Below are positions 1 through 6,545 of a DNA stretch of 10,675 nt, one piece after another. The DNA is from DRVV01 sp038868255. Its GTDB lineage: Archaea > Thermoproteota > Bathyarchaeia > Bathyarchaeales > Bathycorpusculaceae. The stretch covers positions 1-10,675 of the forward strand of contig JAWCTJ010000047.1 in the NCBI GenBank assembly GCA_038868255.1, in the 5' to 3' direction. Position 1 is the first letter of the stretch. Each line of letters starts with the position of its first letter. The notes under the pieces are model-generated. The model ran no database searches and was not told where the DNA came from. It worked only from the letters and a program-made list of their open reading frames with translations. Position numbers and translations under genes: made by a program.

Positions 1-252
1 AGACTTAAAGATCCATCGTGGCCCGGGGTGGACGGCAAAGGCCCACATGATCTAGCCCTTTTCGTGGGACTTCATTACTACATGGAATGGACGGTACTAT
101 CCGGCCTCAAACACTTCGCCTCCAACCTTAAAACTATAACCTTAGATAACGTTTATCACCCCCATGCAAGCTGGTCTTTTCCAAACCTTTCACATAACGA
201 ATGGGTGAAGAACCTTAAAGTCATTCTTGAAAAATTTGAAGGAGGAAAATGA
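1..252 (+). CDS. cdhB: CODH/ACS complex subunit epsilon (CdhB), C-terminal part
   Basis: This is the last 83 codons of a gene that begins before the window; the frame is open from base 1 to TGA at 250-252. The fragment has the typical CdhB end: a segment reading DLALFVGLHYYMEW, then GLKHFASNLKTITL and an aromatic, His-rich stretch. CdhB (about 170 residues in the family) binds the CdhA carbon monoxide dehydrogenase subunit in the archaeal acetyl-CoA decarbonylase/synthase complex; its exact role, possibly stabilising CdhA or electron transfer, is not settled in the literature I know. The placement directly before cdhC, with the cdhC ribosome binding site inside its last codons, matches the archaeal order cdhA-cdhB-cdhC. 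By inference cdhA lies just upstream, outside the window. Confidence 0.88.
   Translation, partial: RLKDPSWPGVDGKGPHDLALFVGLHYYMEWTVLSGLKHFASNLKTITLDNVYHPHASWSFPNLSHNEWVKNLKVILEKFEGGK
241..245 (+). promoter_or_regulatory. Shine-Dalgarno site of cdhC
   Basis: GGAGG lies within the last codons of cdhB, 11 bases before ATG 257. It favours ATG 257 over the upstream in-frame ATG at 227, which lies before this site and inside cdhB. Confidence 0.6.
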
Positions 253-256
253 GAAC

Positions 257-1681
257 ATGTCAATGTTCCAAGATATACCTGTAGACGTAGGCGTAGTCTA
301 CGAGGGCGAAAGAATCCGCAGAAAAGACATGTACGTTGAGCTCGGCGGACCAAACGTAAAAGAAAAATTCGAACTGGTCCGTGTCAAAGGACTACAGGAG
401 GTCGAGGATGGAAAAATAACAATAATAGGGCCAGATCTGAAAGACATGGAGGAAGGCAAAAGCTACCCCTTCGGAATATACATCGAAGTAGCGGGTTCGA
501 AACTTGATCCTGAATTAGAGGGCGTGATCGAGAGGCGCATCCACCAATACTGCAACTACGTTGAGGGCTTCATGCATGTGAACCAACGCTATGACATATG
601 GATACGCCTAAGCAAGAAATCCTTCCAAAAGGGTTTCAACACTCTTCAGTATCTGGGTAAAGTGCTGCATAGGCTTTTCAAAAGCGAGCTTCCCATAGTC
701 GAGAAGATCCAGATAACCTTCATAACGGACCCTGAGAAAATTAGGGAAATCTATCCTGAAGCCTTAAAGATCTACGAGGCAAGAGACGCTAAAGCAAGAG
801 GGCTTAAGGATGAGGAAGTGGACAAATTTTACGGCTGTGTCCTTTGCCAATCATTCGCCCCAACCCACTGCTGTGTTATAACACCTCAACGCTATTCCAA
901 CTGTGGAGCCATAAGCTGGTTTGACGGTAGAGCCTCAGCAAGCATAGATCCGAAGGGCCCCGTTTTCGAGATAGAAAAAGGTGAGCTTCTAGATCCAGTC
1001 AAAGGAGAATACTCAGGCGTCAACGAAACCGTAAAGAAAAGAACCATGGGCGAGGTCGCAAGGGTATGGTTATACACGGCATTCGGTTATCCGCATACTT
1101 CATGCGGCTGCTTCGAGGGCGTTGCATTCTACATCCCTGAGGTTGACGGAATCGGCATAGTCCACAGAGGCTACTCTGACGTGGCAGTTAACGGTCTCCC
1201 ATTCTCTACACTGGCAGACTCAACAGCCGGTGGCCGGCAGGTAGACGGGTTCCACGGCATATCCATAGAATACATGCGCTCCCAAAAGTTTCTCCAGGCT
1301 GACGGCGGATACAGCCGCGTTGTATGGATGCCTAAAGAAATAAAGGAACGCGTTAAGAATTTCATTCCAGCAGATCTCGTGGACAAAATAGCTACAGAGG
1401 AAGACGCCAAAACAATTGATGAGCTTAAGGCCTTCCTCAAGGCCAAAAATCACCCGGTGGTGCAGCGCTGGAAAGAAGAGGCTGTCGCCGCTGAGATCGC
1501 GCCCTCTGAAGCAAAAGAAGCTGAAGCCGTTGAAGTTGAGGCTCCATCAACGCCTGTAGTTACGGCTGCAACCCTGCCCATCACAGCAGGAGGCTTCAAA
1601 ATAATACTCAAAGACGCAAAAATATACGCCAAGAAAGTGATAATCCGCACATTCAAAAGCGAGAAGTCCGAGAAAGGGTGA
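257..1681 (+). CDS. cdhC: Acetyl-CoA synthase, CODH/ACS subunit beta (CdhC)
   Basis: The 474-residue protein carries the A-cluster that joins CO, a corrinoid-borne methyl group and CoA into acetyl-CoA, or reverses this. The [4Fe-4S] ligands are seen as C194, C197, C206 and C216 (CVLCQSF...CCV...SNCG). The dinickel site is the HTSCGCFEG motif with C283 and C285. Spacing matches the A-cluster ligands known from Methanosarcina CdhC. The length is that of the archaeal form, which lacks the N-terminal CODH-binding domain of bacterial AcsB. After the catalytic region comes an Ala/Glu/Pro-rich linker (about 405-442) and a short basic tail (445-474). ATG 257 is preferred: it follows the GGAGG at 241-245 and gives MSMFQDIPVDVG; ATG 263 is an alternative. 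The gene lies 4 bp after cdhB and its TGA overlaps the GTG start of cdhD. C205, next to C206, is an extra cysteine where I recall a Val in methanogen CdhC. Confidence 0.97.
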   Translation: MSMFQDIPVDVGVVYEGERIRRKDMYVELGGPNVKEKFELVRVKGLQEVEDGKITIIGPDLKDMEEGKSYPFGIYIEVAGSKLDPELEGVIERRIHQYCNYVEGFMHVNQRYDIWIRLSKKSFQKGFNTLQYLGKVLHRLFKSELPIVEKIQITFITDPEKIREIYPEALKIYEARDAKARGLKDEEVDKFYGCVLCQSFAPTHCCVITPQRYSNCGAISWFDGRASASIDPKGPVFEIEKGELLDPVKGEYSGVNETVKKRTMGEVARVWLYTAFGYPHTSCGCFEGVAFYIPEVDGIGIVHRGYSDVAVNGLPFSTLADSTAGGRQVDGFHGISIEYMRSQKFLQADGGYSRVVWMPKEIKERVKNFIPADLVDKIATEEDAKTIDELKAFLKAKNHPVVQRWKEEAVAAEIAPSEAKEAEAVEVEAPSTPVVTAATLPITAGGFKIILKDAKIYAKKVIIRTFKSEKSEKG

Positions 1682-2895
1682 AATGCTTGGACGAAAAAAG
1701 AGAACTCATGGGGCTTAAACTAAGCCCCCGTCTCATGGAGCTTCTGGCTAAACTTCAGGAAATAGAGCTTGAAGATTTTGAAATGAATGTAGGGGACCTT
1801 GAAATCTGGCTCCAGCCGGGTGCTGTCACATCACCTCCAACATTTAAAACAGCGCTTCCCGCCGCGGCAAAACCAGTAAAGCTCATTGAAACAGAGTTCA
1901 CTCCTCCAGTAGAGTCCTATCCGGGCAAGGTCAGCGAAGTAAAACTTGGCGCGATGAAAAACGAGGGAGGCACCAGGGGAAAAACGGTTACCATTGGAGG
2001 TGAAACTACACCTCCATTCTACACTTTTGAGAAGCCAACCCCTAACCCTCCCGTGATCTCCATCGACGTGTTCGACATGGAGGTTCCGCTTCCCAAAGCC
2101 GTAAAGATGCATGTTAAGGACGTTATGGGTGATCCTGCAGCCTGGGCTAAACTAGCCGTTGAAAAGTTTGACGCTGACCTCGTTACAATACACCTCATAA
2201 GCGTGGATCCCCTGCAGAAGAACGCCTCACCAAAAGAGGCTGTGAAAACCGTTGAGGAAGTAGCTCAAGCTGTTGACGTTCCCCTCGTGATTGGAGGCTG
2301 CGGCGACCCTACTAAGGACGCTGACGTCTTCGAAGCCGTTGCTGAGACATTCGCTGGAGAACGCTTCCTAATAAGCTCTGTTACGAGAGACATGGATGTA
2401 GAAAGGTGTGCCAAATTCATAAAGAAGCACGGACATGCTGTTTTAGCTTTCACACCTATGGATCTTAACCTCGCAAGAGAACTGAACCGCAAACTCTATG
2501 ATTATCTGCCAAGGGAAGACATAGTGATGGACCTGACAACGGCAGCTCTGGGCTATGGGCTGGACTACTCTTTCACAAATATCGAGAGGGCTAGGCTTGC
2601 AGCTCTGATGGGTGATCAGGAACTGGCTCATCCCATGTCCTCAGGGACAACCAATGCCTGGGCAGCCAGAGAAGCTTGGCTGAAGCTACCTCCTGAATGG
2701 GAGCCCAGAGAGCTAAGAGGTCCCCTATGGGAAGTTGTTACGGCCTTAACCCTGCTGCTTGCCGGTGTGGATCTTTTCATGATGATGCATCCTGCAGCTG
2801 TTAAGACAGTTAAGGATGTTATACGCCAGCTCATGACGGGATACGGAGCTGGAAAATCCGAGAAGCTGGCTGAATGGGTCTCCATGAAACTTTAG
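1678..2895 (+). CDS. cdhD: CODH/ACS corrinoid protein subunit delta (CdhD)
   Basis: The 405-residue protein is the small subunit of the corrinoid iron-sulfur protein. With CdhE it carries the methyl group between methyl-tetrahydropterin (methyltetrahydromethanopterin or a relative) and the A-cluster of CdhC. An acidic N-terminal segment (about 17-46) and a Pro-rich linker (47-127) precede a TIM-barrel-like domain (about 128-400). Family hallmarks seen are VIGGCGDPTKDADVFEA (204-220), MDLTTAALGYGLDYSF (284-299), the ERARLAALMGD stretch and GVDLFMMMHPAAVKTVKD (363-380). I chose GTG 1678, which overlaps the cdhC stop in GTGA and suggests translational coupling. ATG 1708 (MGLKLSPRLM) is a reasonable alternative that would remove ten residues. 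Unlike in Methanosarcina, no nickel-insertion ATPase gene sits between cdhC and this gene. Confidence 0.95.
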   Translation: MKCLDEKRELMGLKLSPRLMELLAKLQEIELEDFEMNVGDLEIWLQPGAVTSPPTFKTALPAAAKPVKLIETEFTPPVESYPGKVSEVKLGAMKNEGGTRGKTVTIGGETTPPFYTFEKPTPNPPVISIDVFDMEVPLPKAVKMHVKDVMGDPAAWAKLAVEKFDADLVTIHLISVDPLQKNASPKEAVKTVEEVAQAVDVPLVIGGCGDPTKDADVFEAVAETFAGERFLISSVTRDMDVERCAKFIKKHGHAVLAFTPMDLNLARELNRKLYDYLPREDIVMDLTTAALGYGLDYSFTNIERARLAALMGDQELAHPMSSGTTNAWAAREAWLKLPPEWEPRELRGPLWEVVTALTLLLAGVDLFMMMHPAAVKTVKDVIRQLMTGYGAGKSEKLAEWVSMKL

Positions 2896-2898
2896 ATC

Positions 2899-2903
2899 GG
2901 AGG
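2899..2903 (+). promoter_or_regulatory. Shine-Dalgarno site of cdhE
   Basis: GGAGG stands 8 bases before ATG 2912 in the 16-bp gap after cdhD. It is a strong SD at good spacing and fixes the cdhE start. Confidence 0.7.
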
Positions 2904-2911
2904 ATTCACCT

Positions 2912-4342
2912 ATGAGCCAAAAACCCAGGTCAAGCGTTAAAGAGTTAAGCCCAATAGATGTTTACAAACTCCTCCCAAAAACAAACTGCAAAGAATGCGG
3001 ATTCGACAACTGCATGGCCTTCGCCACCAAACTTGTTAACCGTGAAGTTCCCATAGAAAACTGCAAGCCTCTCCTGAAGAAGGAGTATACAAGCACCTAC
3101 AAACAGCTCAAGGATATGCTGAAACCAGCAGTTAAGGAAATCATAATAGGAGCAGGCGAAAGAGCAGTCAAAATCGGCGGAAAACTTGTAATGTACCGTC
3201 ATGAACTCACATACTTTAATCCCACATCCATATCCATAGACATAACTGACGAAATGACGGACGAAGAAATAATGGATAGGATAAGGCGGACGGAAAACTT
3301 CCAATATGAACATATTGGCCAAACTCTAAGGCTGGATATGCTTGCGGTGCGCTCAACCTCAAACAACCCTGAAAGATTCAAGGCAGCCGTTAAAAAGGTT
3401 CATGAAAACACGAAGCTCCCGCTTATCCTCTGCTCCCTAAACCCCATGGTTCTAAAGGCAGGCCTTGAGGCCATACCCACCGCAAGACCACTTCTATACG
3501 CGGCGACAAAGGACAACTGGAAAGAAATAGCCGATCTCGCCTTAATGTACAACTGTCCAGTAACGGTTTTTGCCCCAAACGACATTAAACTTCTAAAGTC
3601 GCTGGTTAAAACTCTGCTTGAATATGGTGTTGAAGACCTTGTACTTGATCCTGGAACGATGCACGGTGAGGGACTTGCAGACACCTTAAACAACTTTACC
3701 ATGATAAGAAGAAGCGCCTGCAAGTATGGGGATGAACTTCTCGGCTTTCCCCTTCTCGGAGTTCCTATGACCGTATGGATGGAAAGCTCCAGCCTAGCAA
3801 AGGAGATCGCTGCATGGCGTGAAGCCTGCCTGGCGGCAATGCTGATAGTGCGTTATGCTGATGTGCTCATCATGCACGGCATCGATGGATGGGCGCTACT
3901 GCCGAACATAATACTCCGCCAAAGCATATACACGGATCCTCGGAAGCCTGTGGCTGTAGAGCCTGGGCTAAGGGTCTTCGGAACTCCTGATGAGAACTCG
4001 CCAGTAATGTTCACTACAAACTTCGCTCTAACCTATTACACCGTGGCCTCAGACATAGAATCTGCGAAGATAAACGCCTACCTGCTGGTGGTGGACACTG
4101 AAGGCACGGCTGTGGACAGTGGTGTTGCAGGAAGAAAACTTACAGCCGAGAAAGTGGCTGAATCCCTGAAAGCTTCAGGTGTTGAAGACAAAGTAAAGCA
4201 CCGCAAACTCATAATTCCTGGAAAGGCATCACGCCTCAGCGGTGAAATAGAAGAATTAACAGGGTGGCAGGTGCTAGTTGGACCGAGAGACTCCTCTGAA
4301 ATCCCGAGATTCATACAGGAAAAATGGCAAGCGCAAAAGTAA
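2912..4342 (+). CDS. cdhE: CODH/ACS corrinoid iron-sulfur protein subunit gamma (CdhE)
   Basis: The 476-residue protein is the large corrinoid subunit, partner of CdhD in methyl transfer to the acetyl-CoA synthase. The N-terminal [4Fe-4S] domain has C26, C29, C34 and C51 (TNCKECGFDNC, then IENC), the cluster that reductively reactivates cobalt. A TIM-barrel-like methyl-acceptor domain follows (about 95-355, with DLVLDPGTMHGEG and a GFPLLGVPMTVW segment). The C-terminal cobalamin-binding domain (about 360-476) ends in GWQVLVGPRDSSEIPRF. The length is normal for the family. The start is set by GGAGG 8 bases upstream. It is the last gene of the operon: a short gap follows and the next gene is on the other strand. 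Confidence 0.96.
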   Translation: MSQKPRSSVKELSPIDVYKLLPKTNCKECGFDNCMAFATKLVNREVPIENCKPLLKKEYTSTYKQLKDMLKPAVKEIIIGAGERAVKIGGKLVMYRHELTYFNPTSISIDITDEMTDEEIMDRIRRTENFQYEHIGQTLRLDMLAVRSTSNNPERFKAAVKKVHENTKLPLILCSLNPMVLKAGLEAIPTARPLLYAATKDNWKEIADLALMYNCPVTVFAPNDIKLLKSLVKTLLEYGVEDLVLDPGTMHGEGLADTLNNFTMIRRSACKYGDELLGFPLLGVPMTVWMESSSLAKEIAAWREACLAAMLIVRYADVLIMHGIDGWALLPNIILRQSIYTDPRKPVAVEPGLRVFGTPDENSPVMFTTNFALTYYTVASDIESAKINAYLLVVDTEGTAVDSGVAGRKLTAEKVAESLKASGVEDKVKHRKLIIPGKASRLSGEIEELTGWQVLVGPRDSSEIPRFIQEKWQAQK

Positions 4343-4355
4343 TCTGATCCTCTCC

Positions 4356-4368
4356 ATTTAATTTTAAG
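4356..4368 (+). terminator. Possible T-rich terminator after cdhE
   Basis: The 51-bp gap between the convergent cdhE and ferredoxin genes has a T-rich run (ATTTAATTTTAAG) just after the cdhE stop. Archaeal transcripts often end at T-rich tracts without a hairpin. The tract is broken by A residues, so this is a weak call. Confidence 0.25.
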
Positions 4369-4393
4369 CCTAAAACTAGCATGCTTTTCAGAA

Positions 4394-4879
4394 TCACGGC
4401 GCCATCGAAGGCCTATACCTCTTCAGGTAATTTTCAAATGTGGGAAATAACGCCTTAACCCTTTCGAAACGCTTCTTCGCATTAATGCCATGTTGAAGTA
4501 ATAGAACATCTCTTGGTCTGCTGAAGCGCTCAACATCTCCCGTAGCCCTTTTCCTCTCAACCCTTATACAATCATCTACTATACAGCTCAGCACGCATGC
4601 ACCACAATAGATGCAGAGATCCTCCGCTACTTTAACTTCTCCACTTTTCCAGTAAAGCGCATTTGTTGGACAAGCCTTTATACAAAGTTTACAGTCCACA
4701 CCTCTGCATATCCGCTTGTCAATGAATATGCTTCCATTAACAAAAAACTCCTTCACACCCAATGGGGCTAATAGCTCTTCTCTTCTTTTTCTACGCTCTT
4801 TCTCAACAGTTTCTGAAAGCAGCTGAAATATATTCTGTACTGGGCCATCGTCAGCAGAATTTTTATCCATGAGTTTCAT
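4394..4879 (-). CDS. 2x[4Fe-4S] ferredoxin-like protein
   Basis: The 161-residue protein has two cysteine sets. The first is C58, C63, C66, C70-Pro (CRGVDCKLCIKACP, with four residues rather than two between the first two cysteines). The second is C89, C92, C95, C99 (CIYCGACVLSC), followed by C104. They should hold two [4Fe-4S] clusters for electron transfer. The domain is flanked by an N-terminal region of about 50 residues with a highly charged helix (22-37, EKERRKRREE) and a basic C-terminal tail of about 50 residues, which ordinary small ferredoxins lack. These may dock a partner enzyme (inference). There is no signal peptide or membrane segment, so it is probably cytoplasmic. It converges on the CODH/ACS operon and diverges from cooT, so it could serve that enzyme system, but no partner is proven. 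A start at ATG 4870 (MDKNSADD) is also possible. Confidence 0.85.
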   Translation of the reverse strand: MKLMDKNSADDGPVQNIFQLLSETVEKERRKRREELLAPLGVKEFFVNGSIFIDKRICRGVDCKLCIKACPTNALYWKSGEVKVAEDLCIYCGACVLSCIVDDCIRVERKRATGDVERFSRPRDVLLLQHGINAKKRFERVKALFPTFENYLKRYRPSMAP

Positions 4880-4913
4880 CTTTCCATGCTTGGGCTTAGA
4901 GGAATGATTGTTG

Positions 4914-4923
4914 ACACATATAC
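4914..4923 (-). promoter_or_regulatory. Possible TATA box of the ferredoxin gene
   Basis: On the minus strand GGTATATGTG is centred about 40 bases before ATG 4879, so a transcript starting about 26 bases downstream of it would have a short leader carrying GGAAAG (4880-4885). The match is weak, and the AT-rich block at 4937-4955 is an alternative. Confidence 0.3.
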
Positions 4924-4936
4924 CGATACAAAAGGT

Positions 4937-4949
4937 TTTATAAAATATT
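4937..4949 (+). promoter_or_regulatory. TATA box of cooT
   Basis: TTTATAAAATATT is centred about 36 bases before ATG 4979. A start site about 26 bases downstream would give a leader of about 10 bases containing GGAG (4968-4971). The position supports ATG 4979 as the true start, since the in-frame ATG at 4886 lies upstream of this box. Confidence 0.5.
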
Positions 4950-4978
4950 TTAATACATCGTGTGCTTGGAGACAGGGC

Positions 4979-5179
4979 ATGTGCGAGTTTAAAGTGATAT
5001 TAGATGGTGAAGAGGTTTTCAGAGACGTAGTTTACGCCAAGGCATATGATGAGAAGGTTATGGTTAGGGATGTTATAGGTGAAACAAGGGAGTTCAAGAA
5101 CTGCAGAATAATAACTGTGGATGTAAATAATGCTCAACTTATCCTGTCAAGCTTAAAGGCTCCGAACCAGCAGGGTTAA
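4979..5179 (+). CDS. cooT: CooT-family nickel-binding protein
   Basis: The 66-residue protein begins Met-Cys (MCEFKVILDGEEVF) and is a compact beta-rich protein with the CooT pattern: short strands, a D-V-V turn, a K-V-x-V-x-D-V-x-G-E segment (26-35) and a final I-x-x-V-D-x-x-x-x-x-x-L-I-L strand. In characterised CooT proteins (Rhodospirillum rubrum, Carboxydothermus) a small homodimer binds one Ni(II) through Cys2 and assists carbon monoxide dehydrogenase maturation. Cys2 is present here, and C42 is a second cysteine. The frame is open back to ATG 4886, but ATG 4979 has GGAG seven bases upstream, a TATA box at the right distance, and the family N-terminus. It sits beside the CODH/ACS operon, which fits nickel supply to the C- or A-cluster. 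The last 27 bp overlap the end of the membrane protease gene on the other strand. Confidence 0.85.
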   Translation: MCEFKVILDGEEVFRDVVYAKAYDEKVMVRDVIGETREFKNCRIITVDVNNAQLILSSLKAPNQQG

Positions 5180-5992
5180 AAATCCTGAGAACAACCCAAA
5201 GGCTACTGGAAGAGGGAGCCCCGGGAAAATACTTCTCTTCTCAAGCATTTTAAAGGTCAAAAAACATCCTAAAAGAATGCCGACGATAGAAGCTAGGCAC
5301 GGGTACAGTCCGAAGTTCATAAGCATACATCCTAAAAGCATAGAGTAAAAGGCGAGATCACCTAGTCCCACTTGAGTATCTCTAAAAGATAGGACAAGAC
5401 CCCTGAGATGCTCAAGCCCATAACGGGCTATCTTTCCCACAGCACCCCGGTAAACCGCGTAGATATCATAAATCGCTAGGAGTGAAAGAATCGAAATTAC
5501 GCTTAGAGTCGGTATAGTCACGCCTAAAAAGGCTCCAAGGGCTCCTCCTAAAATTACAATTAAAACGTTGCCTAATCCGCTACTTGTCTTTAGAATAGTG
5601 TAGCATGCTACCCCAGTAGTGAATGTGGACGCGGCGGTGGCGACCCAAAAATTGTGCACAGAAAATAATGAAAACATGGCTGATAAGTATACAAAGGACA
5701 GAAGAAAAAAGGCCACTGTAAGCGCAGCGCCGGTCAATATGGAGACAAGCTTACCTCGTCTAATCCTGAGAAGTACGAATATTATTGTAGCTCCTAGTCC
5801 AACCAGAATTACAAAGTAAAATGCGTTTCCAACAGAACCCAAAGGACTGTCGGGAAATGGGACACTTTGCGGTGGCTGCGTATAAGAAGCTTTCAGTATA
5901 TATGTGCATAGGAACCCGCAAATTAGGCTGGCCAAAATTGGCGCAAGATAAATGGGCCTAGCTTTGAAGGTTTCTTTTTCCAAGACCTTCAC
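5153..5992 (-). CDS. Presenilin/signal-peptide-peptidase-type intramembrane aspartyl protease
   Basis: The 279-residue protein is strongly hydrophobic, with about nine predicted membrane segments (near 13-33, 56-76, 85-110, 115-134, 139-160, 163-182, 207-226, 230-248 and 258-277). It has the marks of the archaeal presenilin/SPP family: a YD motif (YDIYAVY, D176) and GLGD (209-212, catalytic D212) in the following segment. The third, PAL-type motif appears as FPGLPLP (256-262), with Gly for the usual Ala. Such enzymes cut transmembrane helices within the membrane. The substrate is unknown. The frame has no early ATG; GTG 5992 is used, with TTG at codon 4 as an alternative that has GGTGA and GAAGG upstream. 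The start lies 35 bp inside the archaemetzincin gene, so translation is probably coupled. The 3' end overlaps cooT by 27 bp tail to tail. Confidence 0.87.
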   Translation of the reverse strand: MKVLEKETFKARPIYLAPILASLICGFLCTYILKASYTQPPQSVPFPDSPLGSVGNAFYFVILVGLGATIIFVLLRIRRGKLVSILTGAALTVAFFLLSFVYLSAMFSLFSVHNFWVATAASTFTTGVACYTILKTSSGLGNVLIVILGGALGAFLGVTIPTLSVISILSLLAIYDIYAVYRGAVGKIARYGLEHLRGLVLSFRDTQVGLGDLAFYSMLLGCMLMNFGLYPCLASIVGILLGCFLTFKMLEKRSIFPGLPLPVAFGLFSGFLTLLVRSL

Positions 5993-6545
5993 CCATCAGC
6001 GCAAACAAAAACTTCTGAATCTTCACGTAACACTTCCAGCAGAATAAGCTTTTCTTCCTATCAGTCTCGAATATGGAGTTCGAGAAATACATTACGCAGA
6101 AGGGATTATCACAGTGCTCCAGACCAATAGTATGCCCAAGCTCATGCACCGCCTCCTTTGTGCCTCTTTCAACAAGGGTGTCCATGTTCTCCTGGACACC
6201 GTAAAACTCCGGTCTAAGCCTCCATAGCGAAATCACTGCGGCCTTGCCTGGGCATTCCGCCTGCCCAAAAACAAAATTCATCCCTGGAACAAAAATGTCA
6301 ACATCTACAACGCCCAAAACTCTATGCACATTTTCCATTTTCTCAGCAAACTCATGTACTAGGCTTAGAATCATGTCTGAACGATGCTGCATTCTTTTAG
6401 CGTCAAAGAATTCTTGTGGTAGCGGCGTCTCCTCTGGAATAATGCGGCACTCTGTATCTGGGAAAACATCGTTAAGGTTTTCTTTTATTCTCTCCAAAAC
6501 TTCTAAGTCAACTTTTCCTATTCTTAGAATTCCGATGAGCATCAT
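5958..6545 (-). CDS. amzA: Archaemetzincin-type zinc metalloprotease
   Basis: The 195-residue protein has the complete archaemetzincin signature. The catalytic zinc site is HELGHTIGLEHC (H134, E135, H138, H144) and the structural zinc site comprises C145, C150 (NPFCVM), C169 and C172 (FCWKC). The Met-turn-like CVM follows at M152. No signal peptide is seen, so it is likely cytoplasmic. Archaeal members are compact single-domain proteases (aminopeptidase-like activity has been reported for the human relatives) with unknown natural substrates. The start ATG overlaps the stop of the upstream nuclease gene (TAATG), showing coupling. The next codon, ATG 6542, is equally possible: GAGG at 6550-6553 is 7 bases from it and 4 from ATG 6545. 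The 3' end overlaps the membrane protease start by 35 bp. Confidence 0.95.
   Translation of the reverse strand: MMLIGILRIGKVDLEVLERIKENLNDVFPDTECRIIPEETPLPQEFFDAKRMQHRSDMILSLVHEFAEKMENVHRVLGVVDVDIFVPGMNFVFGQAECPGKAAVISLWRLRPEFYGVQENMDTLVERGTKEAVHELGHTIGLEHCDNPFCVMYFSNSIFETDRKKSLFCWKCYVKIQKFLFALMGEGLGKRNLQS

Noticed and set aside
227..256. Longer cdhC start at ATG 227
   Set aside because: It lies inside cdhB and before the GGAGG site; the family N-terminus starts at MSMFQDIP (257).
1475..1580. Ala/Glu-rich stretch in cdhC as a repeat or frameshift
   Set aside because: The frame is continuous and the stretch is best read as a flexible linker before the conserved tail.
2945..3322. 125-codon open frame antisense to cdhE
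   Set aside because: It lies wholly inside a well-conserved gene, has no family resemblance, and reads as a Cys/Phe/Tyr-rich shadow.
4343..4393. Possible small RNA or tRNA in the gap after cdhE
   Set aside because: The gap is only 51 bp, AT-rich and without a cloverleaf or strong hairpin.
4886..4978. Longer cooT start at ATG 4886, giving 97 residues
   Set aside because: It lies upstream of the TATA box and would bury the conserved Met-Cys start; the added 31 residues look like translated promoter region.
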